Source: CAZGUX01 sp964529305
Lineage (GTDB): Bacteria > Acidobacteriota > Terriglobia > Bryobacterales > Bryobacteraceae
DNA length: 64,000 bases
Assembly: GCA_964529305.1 (NCBI GenBank)
Contig: CAZGUX010000145.1
Span: 1 to 64,000, forward strand
Reading direction: 5' to 3'
Below, one piece after another: positions 41,263 through 49,658 of this stretch. The position numbers and the translations under genes are program-made. A model generated the notes under the pieces. The model ran no database searches, was not told where the DNA came from, and was given only the letters and a program-made list of their open reading frames with translations. Position 1 is the first letter of the stretch. Each line of letters starts with the position of its first letter.

Positions 41263-41287
41263 CCGGGCGACTAAAGACGTCGCCCGG
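41263..41287 (+). terminator. Hairpin after the toxin-antitoxin pair
   Basis: A perfect 9-bp inverted repeat (ccgggcgac / gtcgcccgg) with a 7-base loop, about 40 bases beyond the ancestral end of the toxin gene. No T-tract follows, so it is a weak terminator candidate. Confidence 0.35.
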
Positions 41288-41299
41288 CGCCACCGTGGA

Positions 41300-41313
41300 C
41301 GAATCCGGATTCG
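41300..41313. promoter_or_regulatory. Perfect 14-bp palindrome upstream of the enolase-like gene (possible operator)
   Basis: CGAATCCGGATTCG is its own reverse complement. It is followed three bases later by TACGAT (41317-41322), a possible -10 box for the gene starting at 41359. A dimeric regulator bound there would block the spacer region of the promoter. A related half, TTCGGATTCGG, occurs at 41240-41250. Confidence 0.4.
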
Positions 41314-41358
41314 CGGTACGATTTGCCTTCTGGCTGCAGCCCAAAGGGAGTTTCTTGT

Positions 41359-42375
41359 ATGTTGATTGATCGCCTGGACGCCTTCGTTGTCAGAGAACCC
41401 GGATCGCGCCGGCAGTATTCGCTGGTCAAGCTTAGGACGCGGGAAGGGGTAACGGGTTGGGGCGAGTCTCCTCCTCTCACGGCCGGAGACGTGGAGTCGG
41501 CTCGCTCGATGGCGGTGGGCCAACCCGTCCATCGTTACGAAGTGTTGCGCACACGCCTGGAGAATCATCCCGGGCAGGCTGCCGTCAACATGGCTTGCCT
41601 GGATGCGGTGGGAAAGATGGCAAAGGCGCCGGTGTTTCAGGTGCTGGGCGGGCCTACTCGCAACAAGGTGCGCGCCCTGACCGATTGGTCGCCGGCGGCC
41701 CTGAAGGCGGGGCATCGCGCGTTTGTGGTGGCCCTTCCGGAAGTCACCTTTCCGAATCCGCGCAGACAGTTCCTGTCCCGTGTGCGGGAACGATTGGAGG
41801 CATTGCGGCGAGAGGCAGGCGACTCAGCCGACTTCGTGCTCGACGGCAACAACCAACTGCCGCCCGGCGAAGCCCAGAACGTCTCTGCCACGATCGAAGA
41901 CTTCCATCCGCTGTGGTTCGACGAGCCGTGCGCCTTGACGAATCTCGGCGCCGCCCGCAAGATCTCCAAGGAAAACGTCACGCCGCTCGGGTGGGGCCGC
42001 CACATCCGCAACCTGTCCGAGGTGCAGAATCTGCTGCGGGAACAGATGATCGACGTCGTCCGGCTGGACCTCAGCAGGCACGGAATCTCGTCGATTCGGA
42101 GGGCCGCGGCGCTGGCGGAGACGTACTACGTCGCCGTCGCCCCCTATCACGCCGGAGGACCGGTGGGGACGGCGGCGGCGCTTCACCTGGCCGCCAGCCT
42201 GCCCAATTTTGTCATCCAGCAGGTGCCGTTCGACGAGGGCGACGACGCAAAGATGCGTGCGGAGTTGGCCGGCGGAGAACTGGAGAGGGTGCGGGAAGGA
42301 TTTCTGGCGCTGCCGGTCAAGGCGGGGCTTGGGGTAGAGATCAGTGAATCCGCACTGCGGAGGTACGCGGCATGA
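41359..42375 (+). CDS. Divergent enolase-superfamily protein lacking canonical active-site residues
   Basis: A 338-residue protein with the fold of the mandelate-racemase group: an N-terminal capping domain (LVKLRTREGVTGWGES, AACLDAVGKMAKAPVFQVLGG) and a barrel. Active-site positions are degenerate. The first metal ligand D162 (FVLDGNNQ) is kept and the second is D188 (WFDEP), but the third position, normally Glu in GE, is R214 (GWGRH). The KxK strand reads AFVVALPE, without lysine. It may be non-catalytic or have an altered mechanism. ATG 41359 has GGGAG eight bases upstream. Its stop overlaps the start of the DgoD-like gene as ATGA. Confidence 0.8.
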   Translation: MLIDRLDAFVVREPGSRRQYSLVKLRTREGVTGWGESPPLTAGDVESARSMAVGQPVHRYEVLRTRLENHPGQAAVNMACLDAVGKMAKAPVFQVLGGPTRNKVRALTDWSPAALKAGHRAFVVALPEVTFPNPRRQFLSRVRERLEALRREAGDSADFVLDGNNQLPPGEAQNVSATIEDFHPLWFDEPCALTNLGAARKISKENVTPLGWGRHIRNLSEVQNLLREQMIDVVRLDLSRHGISSIRRAAALAETYYVAVAPYHAGGPVGTAAALHLAASLPNFVIQQVPFDEGDDAKMRAELAGGELERVREGFLALPVKAGLGVEISESALRRYAA

Positions 42376-43676
42376 GACGACGCGAATTTCTGTCAGCATC
42401 CGGGTGCGGCTGCGCGCTGATGCCGCAGGCCACACAGAACGATCCGAATCGCGGAGCGGCGGGTCCGCTGGGGGCCGAAGCGTTTGCACGCGTCGGCACC
42501 AAAGTCAGGGTCACGGCCGTCAAGGCCTTCGGCGTGACGCTTCCGGTCAAGGAGCAACTGGACCGCCCGTACGTGTTCGTTAAACTCGAAACGAACCAGG
42601 GGGTCGTGGGCTGGGGCGAGGGCACACTCGAAGGAAAGGCCGCGGCTGTGATCGCCTGCATCGAGGACTTCCGCGACTTCCTGGTCGGCGCCGATCCGAT
42701 GCTGGTGGAGCATCACTGGCAGTCGATGTACGTCCACAGCTTTTACCGGGCGGGGCCGGTGATGGGCTCGGCGATCTCGGCCATCGACCAGGCGCTGTGG
42801 GACATCCGGGGCAAACTGCTCGGCATGCCGGTGTACCAGTTGCTGGGCGGGCCGTACGACGAGAAAGGCGTTCGCGGTTACTATCACCTGCGGGCGTCGA
42901 CTCCCGCTGAAATGCGCGAGGTTCGGGCGAAGGCGCGGGAACTCGGCGTCACCGCCATCAAAGGCGGGATTCCGGGCTACTACGAGTGGATCGAGACGCG
43001 CGCCAAAATCCGGCAGGCCATCCGGCACATCGAGGTAATGCGGGAGAATCTCGGGCCGGAGATCGACATCGGCATCGACTTCCACGCCAAGACCTCGCCG
43101 GCGGTAGCGTCCATTCTGGTGAAGGCGGTGGAGCCGTTGGGGCTGCTGTTTGTGGAAGAGCCCTGTCCGCCGGAGAATGTCGCCGCGATGAAGAAGATCG
43201 CGGCGCGATCTACGACGCCGATCGCGACGGGAGAGCGCCTGGTGGCTGCCTACTCCTGCCGGGAACTGGTCGAAATGGGCGTGGTCGATATCATTCAGAC
43301 GGACATCAACCACGTAGGCGGCATCACCGCGCTATGGAAGGCTGCCGCGTTGGCGGAGGCCTCGGGCGTCAAGATGGCGCCTCACGCGTGTGAGGGTCCG
43401 ATCGGCGCGACGGCGACGCTGCATGTGGACGCCGCGATGCCGAACTTTCTGGTCCAGGAGATCTGCTCGGGACTCGAACCCGGGGAGAAAGAGAAGATCT
43501 GGGCCGACTGGTTCGGATTCCCGGCGATGCGGATGGTGGACGGGAAGTTCCCGCTCCCGACCAAGCCAGGGCTCGGGTTCGAACTGGAGGAGTCGGCGGT
43601 GCGGAAGTACGCGTTCCAGGGCACGAAGCCCATGGCGCGCGTATTTCATGAGGATGGCAGCGTGGCGGCGTGGTGA
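42372..43676 (+). CDS. DgoD-like D-galactonate dehydratase family enzyme, predicted Tat-exported
   Basis: A 434-residue enolase-superfamily enzyme. The N-terminus RRREFLSASGCGCAL looks like a twin-arginine signal, with a 25-residue linker. From about residue 45 it follows E. coli DgoD: VFVKLETNQGVVGWGE, SAISAIDQALWDIRGK, GIDFHAK (D236, H238), FVEEP (E262), ATGERL (E288), APHACEGPIG and a C-terminal HEDGSVAAW. All ligands are intact, so it should dehydrate an aldonate such as galactonate. It overlaps its divergent paralogue as ATGA. Export is atypical for this family. Confidence 0.85.
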   Translation: MRRREFLSASGCGCALMPQATQNDPNRGAAGPLGAEAFARVGTKVRVTAVKAFGVTLPVKEQLDRPYVFVKLETNQGVVGWGEGTLEGKAAAVIACIEDFRDFLVGADPMLVEHHWQSMYVHSFYRAGPVMGSAISAIDQALWDIRGKLLGMPVYQLLGGPYDEKGVRGYYHLRASTPAEMREVRAKARELGVTAIKGGIPGYYEWIETRAKIRQAIRHIEVMRENLGPEIDIGIDFHAKTSPAVASILVKAVEPLGLLFVEEPCPPENVAAMKKIAARSTTPIATGERLVAAYSCRELVEMGVVDIIQTDINHVGGITALWKAAALAEASGVKMAPHACEGPIGATATLHVDAAMPNFLVQEICSGLEPGEKEKIWADWFGFPAMRMVDGKFPLPTKPGLGFELEESAVRKYAFQGTKPMARVFHEDGSVAAW

Positions 43677-43700
43677 GGGCGGTCCGCTTTCAGGCAAAGG

Positions 43701-45476
43701 CTACTGCGGCAAGCCGACTTTCGTTCGCAGAGTCTTCACCCGCGGATCGCCACGAAGGAGAGCAAACTCCGGGGAGTTGAGGGCCCGGCCTACCCGTACC
43801 GCGCCATTGGAAGCCAGGCGATCCAGAGCCGCCAGAGTGCGATCCTTGTCGCCCAAGCCGGCGAAAGTCAGAGCTTGGGTGAATGCGTTGGGAGCTGCAT
43901 CCGCAGCGAATTTCTCGGCTTCCTCGCGTCGGCCGGCACGTCCGTAGGCGTACCCGAGGTATTGCTTATCACCTGTCGCGAGGATCTGGATCGCCTCCTC
44001 AATCCTCCCTTGAGCCAATCTCGCGCGGCCGAGACACCGTGGTCCCCCTGATTCGGGACACTGGCTGGCGGCTTCCTCATACCGGCCAGCGCACAGCAGC
44101 GCCCCTGACAACGTGGACAGTATCCATGGCGAGAGCGGATCTTTCTTCGCCGCAAGCTGCATCTCGTGAACGCCTTCCTTGATGCGGCCCAGCGGATTGA
44201 GGAGAACAAGGGTCAGGTCGGCGTAAGCCAGAGAGTTGCTCGGATCGAGCTCAATCGAGCGACGGAAGCTCTTTTCCGCATCTGCCCATTTTCCGTCGCG
44301 GGCGTGGACCATCCCCAAGGCCTGGTGCGCTTCGCTCATCAATGGGTCCAACTGGACCGCCCTCTCGGCCGCTGCACGCATTTTCGTCAATTCATCGGCG
44401 TGGTCATCTCGAAAACCTTGAGCCGAAATGGCGGCGTACGCCGCCGCCAAACCCGCATAAGCCGGCGCGAACAAGGAGTCTTTCGCGATGACTTGCTGGT
44501 ACAAACCGACAACTGCTTCGGCGGCAGGTCTGCCCCGCTGAGGCTGAGCGCGCGCGTGGAGGTAAAGATCGTAGGCTTCGACGCTCGTCTCGTACCGGCG
44601 TCGCCCGCGCCCCAGGTTCAAGCGCAAGTTGTTCACGATTCTTACCGAGATGTCGTCCTGGATGGCAAAAATCCCGGTCAACTCCCGCTCATAGCTGCCT
44701 GACCAAACCGGAGAATCGTCCCGCACCCGGACCAATTGGACATTGATCCGGAACCTCGAACCGGAGCGAAGGACAGAGCCTTCCACGATGTAATCGGCTT
44801 GTAACTGCTGTCCCGCTTCACGGACACTGTGGGACCTCCCCTTGATCGCGAAGGAGGACGTCCGGGATCTCACTGCCAAGCCGTCGATGACCGACAGGTT
44901 GCGGATCAATTCATCGGTAAGCCCGTCGGCAAAGTAGTCGTTGGCGGGATCGTGGCTCGTGTTCTCGAGAGGCAGAACCGCAATCGCGATCGGTGAGCTT
45001 GGATCTTGACGCCACCGCCACCCGGCGGCCGCCAGCCCGATCACGATGGCGGCGAGCCCGAGCGCGATCCAGGATCCACGACGAGCCTTCGCCAGCATAC
45101 CCTCCGGGGTGGGCGCGATCGCCTGGCGCGCCTCGGCACCTTCCCGGATCCGTGGGACGTAGCCGCCTTTTGGCAGTTCGATCACCAGGGCATCCGATTG
45201 CCCTTCCTTTATGTAGTATTCGTTCAGCCTTGCTCGCAGACGCGCGGCTTCGGTCCGGACTACCGGGTCAAGCCTGGAATCGAAATCGGGCTTGCGTCCG
45301 AAGACCTCGATGGCAATGACAGACTCCTTGAGTTCCTGATCCCTGCCGTCGAGATGCCCTTCGACCACGAATCGCAAAAACCGGGACAGGCGTTCGTTTC
45401 GCGCGAAACCGGGACTCTCCAGGACCCGTTCCAGTTGGAGCCGGACGGCCTGCACCTCCGATTCGAGCGATGGCAT
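43701..45476 (-). CDS. Membrane protein with N-terminal regulatory domain, TolB-like domain and TPR repeats
   Basis: A 591-residue protein. Residues 1-110 form a domain frequent in Acidobacteria (RFLRFVVEGHLDGRDQELKESVIAIEVFGRKPDFDSRLDPVVRTEAARLRARLNEYY), which looks regulatory but is not a standard winged helix. One membrane segment follows (about 134-152). Then comes a TolB/FlgO-like domain (IAVLPLENTSHDPANDYFADGLTDELIRNLS), which in CadC-like proteins senses or scaffolds. The C-terminal half has several TPR units (AYAGLAAAYA..., AHQALGMVHARDGKWADAEKSFRRSIELDPSN). TATTCT ends seven bases before the ATG, without a Shine-Dalgarno. The function is unknown. Confidence 0.82.
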   Translation of the reverse strand: MPSLESEVQAVRLQLERVLESPGFARNERLSRFLRFVVEGHLDGRDQELKESVIAIEVFGRKPDFDSRLDPVVRTEAARLRARLNEYYIKEGQSDALVIELPKGGYVPRIREGAEARQAIAPTPEGMLAKARRGSWIALGLAAIVIGLAAAGWRWRQDPSSPIAIAVLPLENTSHDPANDYFADGLTDELIRNLSVIDGLAVRSRTSSFAIKGRSHSVREAGQQLQADYIVEGSVLRSGSRFRINVQLVRVRDDSPVWSGSYERELTGIFAIQDDISVRIVNNLRLNLGRGRRRYETSVEAYDLYLHARAQPQRGRPAAEAVVGLYQQVIAKDSLFAPAYAGLAAAYAAISAQGFRDDHADELTKMRAAAERAVQLDPLMSEAHQALGMVHARDGKWADAEKSFRRSIELDPSNSLAYADLTLVLLNPLGRIKEGVHEMQLAAKKDPLSPWILSTLSGALLCAGRYEEAASQCPESGGPRCLGRARLAQGRIEEAIQILATGDKQYLGYAYGRAGRREEAEKFAADAAPNAFTQALTFAGLGDKDRTLAALDRLASNGAVRVGRALNSPEFALLRGDPRVKTLRTKVGLPQ

Positions 45477-45697
45477 TGGTTCGAGAATATCACTTTATTT
45501 TCAGTGTAGTGCCAGCGTATCAAACGGTCTTACTACGCTCGCACACTGGCGGTCGTCGCATTTTGACGGCATGGTAACCAAATGCGAGTCGTTGGATTGC
45601 TCTGGCGGCAACCTTTGGGGCGGCAGTCGGCGCCTGGAGGGTGACTCAGGCCGGTTAGACGCTCTCCGAAGCACTTCGCACCAACCTGAGGAAATTG

Positions 45698-47062
45698 ATG
45701 AACAACTGGATGAACAACGGAAAAGCGATTCTGCTCACCGCAGGTTTGACCGTAGCCACCTCGTTTGCGCAGGGACCCATCGAACCCCGGGCCGGCACCT
45801 GGAAGACCTGGATTCTCCATTCGGGCGGCGACCTCCGGCTCCCGCCGCCTGACAATGCCAGGACGGCCGGCGAAATTGAGTGGCTGAAGACCTTCGTCTC
45901 GTCAGCAGACGCAAATGCGCGGGACCATGTAGCGTTCTGGGACACTGGCTCCCCACCGATGCGCTGGATCGAGATGGTGAACGCACGACTTGCGGACGGC
46001 AGGCTTACGCTCCCGGCGGCTTGGCGTGCGTACACTCTTCTTTGCGTCACCATGCACGACGCTACCGTCGCCGCATGGGACTCGAAATACGCTCATCGCC
46101 GCCCCAGGCCGAGTGTTGTCGACCCGTCCGTTGTCCCGCGGCTTGATGTACCCAACAGCCCATCCTACCCGGCGGAGCACGCGGTGGCCGCTGGAGCGGC
46201 CGCGGTGGTTCTGGGCAATCTGATACCCGCCGAAGCCACCCTGTTTCAGGAGCTGGCGGAGGAGGCCGCGAGGTCACGGCTGTACGCCGGTGTCCACTAC
46301 CCGACCGATGTGATTGCCGGGCTCGAGCTGGGCCGCGCCGTTGGACAAAAGGTGGCGGAGTATGCCGCCACCGACGGGTTCTCGACGCCGTGGACCGGAA
46401 CGGTTCCCACCGGGCCCGGCGTGTGGCTCGGCTCCAATCCCGTCTTCGCGAACGCTCCCGGTTGGAAGCCGTTTGTTCTGGCTTCGGCGTCCGAATTCCG
46501 GCCCCCGCCTCCGCCCGCACACGATTCAGCCCGAACGGCAGCCGAGATGGCCGAAATCAAGAGTGGTCCCGTGCCGTTCCTCAACGCCGCGAGGGCGATG
46601 TTCTGGCAGACTCCCGAGGGCAACTTGTCCTGGTTCTTCAACGAGGTCACCAAGCGTCTGTTTGAATACCGGCTGGATCGAAACCCGCCGCGGGCGGCGC
46701 GGGCCTATGCGCTGTTGGCGGTCACGACGTGGGATCAGATCATCACCAGCCACGACGCCAAAATGACGTATTGGAGGATCCGGCCCTCCCAGCTCGATGC
46801 GACGGTGCCGCTGTTGTTCCCACCGCCAAACCATCCCAGTTTCCCGGCCAACCACGCGTTGAGCGCGGCGCGGGCAAATCTCCTGGGGTACCTGTTTCCG
46901 AGAGAGGCCGAGTTCTATCGCGCGATCGGTGAAGAGACCGGTCTTTCGCGCATCTGGGCGGGGATTCACTACCGCTCCGACGTCGAAGTGGGATGGGAGA
47001 TGGCGCGCAAACTCCTTCAGAAAGTAGTAGAGCACGCGGAATCGGATGGGTCGAACCAGTAA
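45698..47062 (+). CDS. Duplicated PAP2/vanadium-haloperoxidase superfamily protein
   Basis: A 454-residue exported protein with a signal peptide (ILLTAGLTVATSFAQG). It has two complete acid-phosphatase/haloperoxidase signatures. Copy 1 has K130-x6-RP, PSYPAEH (155-161) and SRLYAGVHYPTD (193-204). Copy 2 has K355-x6-RP, PSFPANH (380-386) and SRIWAGIHYRSD (417-428). Each is preceded by a similar RTAGEIEWLK / RTAAEMAEIK segment, so the two halves arose by internal duplication. Members are phosphatases or vanadate-dependent haloperoxidases; which one cannot be told. ATG 45698 has GAGG seven bases upstream. A TTG one codon earlier is possible. Confidence 0.85.
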   Translation: MNNWMNNGKAILLTAGLTVATSFAQGPIEPRAGTWKTWILHSGGDLRLPPPDNARTAGEIEWLKTFVSSADANARDHVAFWDTGSPPMRWIEMVNARLADGRLTLPAAWRAYTLLCVTMHDATVAAWDSKYAHRRPRPSVVDPSVVPRLDVPNSPSYPAEHAVAAGAAAVVLGNLIPAEATLFQELAEEAARSRLYAGVHYPTDVIAGLELGRAVGQKVAEYAATDGFSTPWTGTVPTGPGVWLGSNPVFANAPGWKPFVLASASEFRPPPPPAHDSARTAAEMAEIKSGPVPFLNAARAMFWQTPEGNLSWFFNEVTKRLFEYRLDRNPPRAARAYALLAVTTWDQIITSHDAKMTYWRIRPSQLDATVPLLFPPPNHPSFPANHALSAARANLLGYLFPREAEFYRAIGEETGLSRIWAGIHYRSDVEVGWEMARKLLQKVVEHAESDGSNQ

Positions 47063-47071
47063 CGAGTCAAT

Positions 47072-47683
47072 ATGAAAACAACCATCATCGGTATGCTCCT
47101 TTTGCCACTCGTGCTGTTGGCGCAGCAGAATGGCGAGGCATGGATCAACATCGGCCCCAGCCCTGCTGCTGTCTCGGCCATAGCTGTGGACCCGCGGGGA
47201 AGCGGGACCATTTTCATGAGTGCGATTGTAGGCGGCGTTCGAAAATCCATCGATGGTGGAGTTACCTGGTCCACTGTAAATACAGGTCTCACCAATCTCC
47301 GTGTAGTCGCGCTCGCCATGGACGCTTCCGGACCGCAAACAGTCTATGCCGCAACTGTTGGAGGTGGCCTGTTCAAGACCGCCGACGGCGGCGCAACTTG
47401 GCAGAATATCCCCGCGATTTCCCCGTTACTTGAGTCGGTTGCGGCCGACCCGAAATTGTCCGGCGTCGTTTACGCCGGGGTCTTCAACAACGCGCAGGTT
47501 GGCTCGATCAGGAAGAGCGTCGACGGGGGAGTTACCTGGGCGACCATCTTTCCCACCACGGCTGCAATCTTCAACATCCGATTGATCCGAGGAACTCAGA
47601 CGTTCTTTACCTTCCGACCGTCGGACGCGGAGCCTTCAAGAGTACGGATGGCGGCCAAAACTGGTCCCCAATGTCGGCCTTGA
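47072..47683 (+). CDS. Asp-box repeat secreted protein, N-terminal fragment (frameshifted)
   Basis: The first part of a gene split by a frameshift. It has a signal peptide (IIGMLLLPLVLLAQ), then BNR/Asp-box repeats of the SxDGGxTW type: SIDGGVTW, TADGGATW and SVDGGVTW. After FNI at about 47578 the frame leaves the repeat pattern and runs into RLIRGTQTFF and a stop at 47683. The repeat pattern continues in the other frame (IDPRNSDVLYLP, STDGGQNW), which is open from about 47581 to 49635. A single missing base near 47578 accounts for this. Together they encode one protein of about 850 residues. Confidence 0.75.
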   Translation: MKTTIIGMLLLPLVLLAQQNGEAWINIGPSPAAVSAIAVDPRGSGTIFMSAIVGGVRKSIDGGVTWSTVNTGLTNLRVVALAMDASGPQTVYAATVGGGLFKTADGGATWQNIPAISPLLESVAADPKLSGVVYAGVFNNAQVGSIRKSVDGGVTWATIFPTTAAIFNIRLIRGTQTFFTFRPSDAEPSRVRMAAKTGPQCRP

Positions 47684-49635
47684 CACCGACGGTAATATGG
47701 ACGCTTGTGCTTGATCCTGCCAATAGCCAAGTCCTCTATGCCGGCACCAACGAAGACGGAATCTGGAAGAGCACGGATGCGGGAAACACATGGCGGCATG
47801 CCGGGTCGCCGGGCCCCTTTCCCGTGAACTCGCTAATCGTCGATCCGTCCGCCGCTCTTACGATCCACGCCGGCACCAACGGCGGCGGTGTCTGGACGAG
47901 CTCCGATGGCGGCATAACCTGGCAAGCGACGCGCCTCTCAAGCGGCATGGTGTGGTCGCTCGCGGTGAATTCTGCGGGAGCACTGTATGCGGGAACAAAC
48001 GCCGCGGGCGCGCAAGTTTCCCGCGACCGCGGCGCAACCTGGACCGTTCTGCCTACCGGTATTGACGCTGCAAATAAATTTGGCTACGGGATCTGGATCG
48101 ACCCTGGCAACGGCCAGAAGATGTTTGTCAGCAGCGAGCTCCCGTACGGCATGGTTTGGTCGCAGAATGGCGGCGCATCCTGGTCCGTCAACGAGGGCTT
48201 CACCGGGTTCGGGTCTCGAAGTGTGGCGTTTGATCCGTCGGATTCGCGGAGAATCTACGCCGGCGGCATGATCGGAAGCGTATTCTTCAAAAGCACCGAT
48301 GGTGGCATGACCTGGTCAACCCGCCGCTTCGGATCCCCGGCCGTGTACGTGGTCGCGGTGGCAGTCGATCCGCTGAGTCCTAATATCGTTTACGCAGGCA
48401 CCCAGAACGAGGGGCTCTTCAAGAGCACGGACTATGGGGATACCTGGATATCTACGGGAAGCAGGCTGTCGGGCGCGATTACCTATTTAACCCCCGATCC
48501 AACCCAGAGCGGAAGACTGTTCGCCTGCACTGGAATGGCATTTTATCTGTCCGAGGATGGTGGACAAAGCTGGACGAACATTTTGAATACGCCGGCGTGG
48601 ACCGTTACGATAGACCCCAACAGGCCCTCGAGGGTCTACGCGACCGCACGGACGCAAGGGATATTCCTCAGCTCCGATGGGGGACGCACGTGGCAGGGCA
48701 TCAACAGCGGCTTGACCATGCTCACCATGCGCCAGAGCGCTCCGGTAATTATCCATCCCAGGAACCCGCAGACGCTCTACGTGGGGAGTAGCGGCGGCGT
48801 CTTCAAGAGCCTCGATGGAGGCGATCACTGGTTTGCTGTGAACTCCGGGCTCGACGAGTTAGACGTAGTTGGCCTGGCAATGGACCCGAAGAATCCAGCC
48901 GTGCTTTATGCCTGCGGTCCCCACGGCGTGTACAAGACGGTCACCGGAGCCGAGGTGCAGAGCGCGCCAACCACGAGCGCCGTCGTAAATGGCGCCAGCT
49001 ATTCCGCGGGCCCGATCACTCCTGGCGAGATCGTGGTCATTACCGGCTCCGGACTCGGCCCCGGCCAACTGATCCCGGCAACTCGCGGGTCTAACGGCCT
49101 GTACAGCGCTCAACTCTCGGGGACTGTAGTGCAGTTCAACGCGATTCCCGCGCCATTGATCTACACGTCTGCAACACAGATCGCCGCCCTGGTTCCGGAA
49201 TTGCCCTTAGGTTCGCGGGCGCAGGTCACAGTCACGTACGATGGCCGGACATCAACGCCATACACAACAGAGCTTGTTGTGCCCTCGGCTCCCGGGGTCT
49301 TTGCGCTCGATGCCTCGGGGAAAGGACAAGCCGTCGCGCTGAATCAGGACGGCTCACTCAATACCGCCTCTAATCCGACCAGGGTGGGCGACGTCATATC
49401 GCTTTATGCGACAGGTGTCGACCGCGGACCGGTGACCGTTGCCATCGGGTCTCCGCCACTTCAAGGGTTCGGAATCTCGACCTCGACTAAGCAGCTTGCG
49501 CCAGGCGTCTCGCAGATAGACGCTACGCTTCCTAACAGCATCCAAACCGGCAGCGCAGTGCCGGTGCTTGTAGTCGTCGGCGATAACAATGCGAATACAT
49601 CCAGCCAATCAGGCGTGACCATCGCCGTGAAATAG
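47671..49635 (+). CDS. Asp-box repeat secreted protein, C-terminal fragment with TIGR03437 domain
   Basis: The main body of the frameshifted gene beginning at 47072; the frame is open from about 47581, and 47671 is only its first ATG. It has at least eight further Asp-box repeats (STDAGNTW, SSDGGITW, SRDRGATW, STDGGMTW, STDYGDTW, SEDGGQSW, SSDGGRTW, SLDGGDHW), each in a propeller blade of about 45 residues. The last 230 residues are a textbook TIGR03437 domain (SAVVNGASYSAGPITPGEIV, GSGLGPGQL, QIAALVPE, RVGDVISLYATGVD). Inferred role: exported beta-propeller, binding or surface. No catalytic sialidase residues are seen. Confidence 0.78.
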   Translation: MSALTPTVIWTLVLDPANSQVLYAGTNEDGIWKSTDAGNTWRHAGSPGPFPVNSLIVDPSAALTIHAGTNGGGVWTSSDGGITWQATRLSSGMVWSLAVNSAGALYAGTNAAGAQVSRDRGATWTVLPTGIDAANKFGYGIWIDPGNGQKMFVSSELPYGMVWSQNGGASWSVNEGFTGFGSRSVAFDPSDSRRIYAGGMIGSVFFKSTDGGMTWSTRRFGSPAVYVVAVAVDPLSPNIVYAGTQNEGLFKSTDYGDTWISTGSRLSGAITYLTPDPTQSGRLFACTGMAFYLSEDGGQSWTNILNTPAWTVTIDPNRPSRVYATARTQGIFLSSDGGRTWQGINSGLTMLTMRQSAPVIIHPRNPQTLYVGSSGGVFKSLDGGDHWFAVNSGLDELDVVGLAMDPKNPAVLYACGPHGVYKTVTGAEVQSAPTTSAVVNGASYSAGPITPGEIVVITGSGLGPGQLIPATRGSNGLYSAQLSGTVVQFNAIPAPLIYTSATQIAALVPELPLGSRAQVTVTYDGRTSTPYTTELVVPSAPGVFALDASGKGQAVALNQDGSLNTASNPTRVGDVISLYATGVDRGPVTVAIGSPPLQGFGISTSTKQLAPGVSQIDATLPNSIQTGSAVPVLVVVGDNNANTSSQSGVTIAVK

Positions 49636-49658
49636 GCGTCCGAGGTGAGGAGCATGAG

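Noticed and set aside
45557..45586. Inverted repeat CGCATTT...AAATGCG between the TolB/TPR and PAP2 genes
   Set aside because: Seven-base arms with a 16-base loop and no neighbouring promoter elements; not distinguishable from background.
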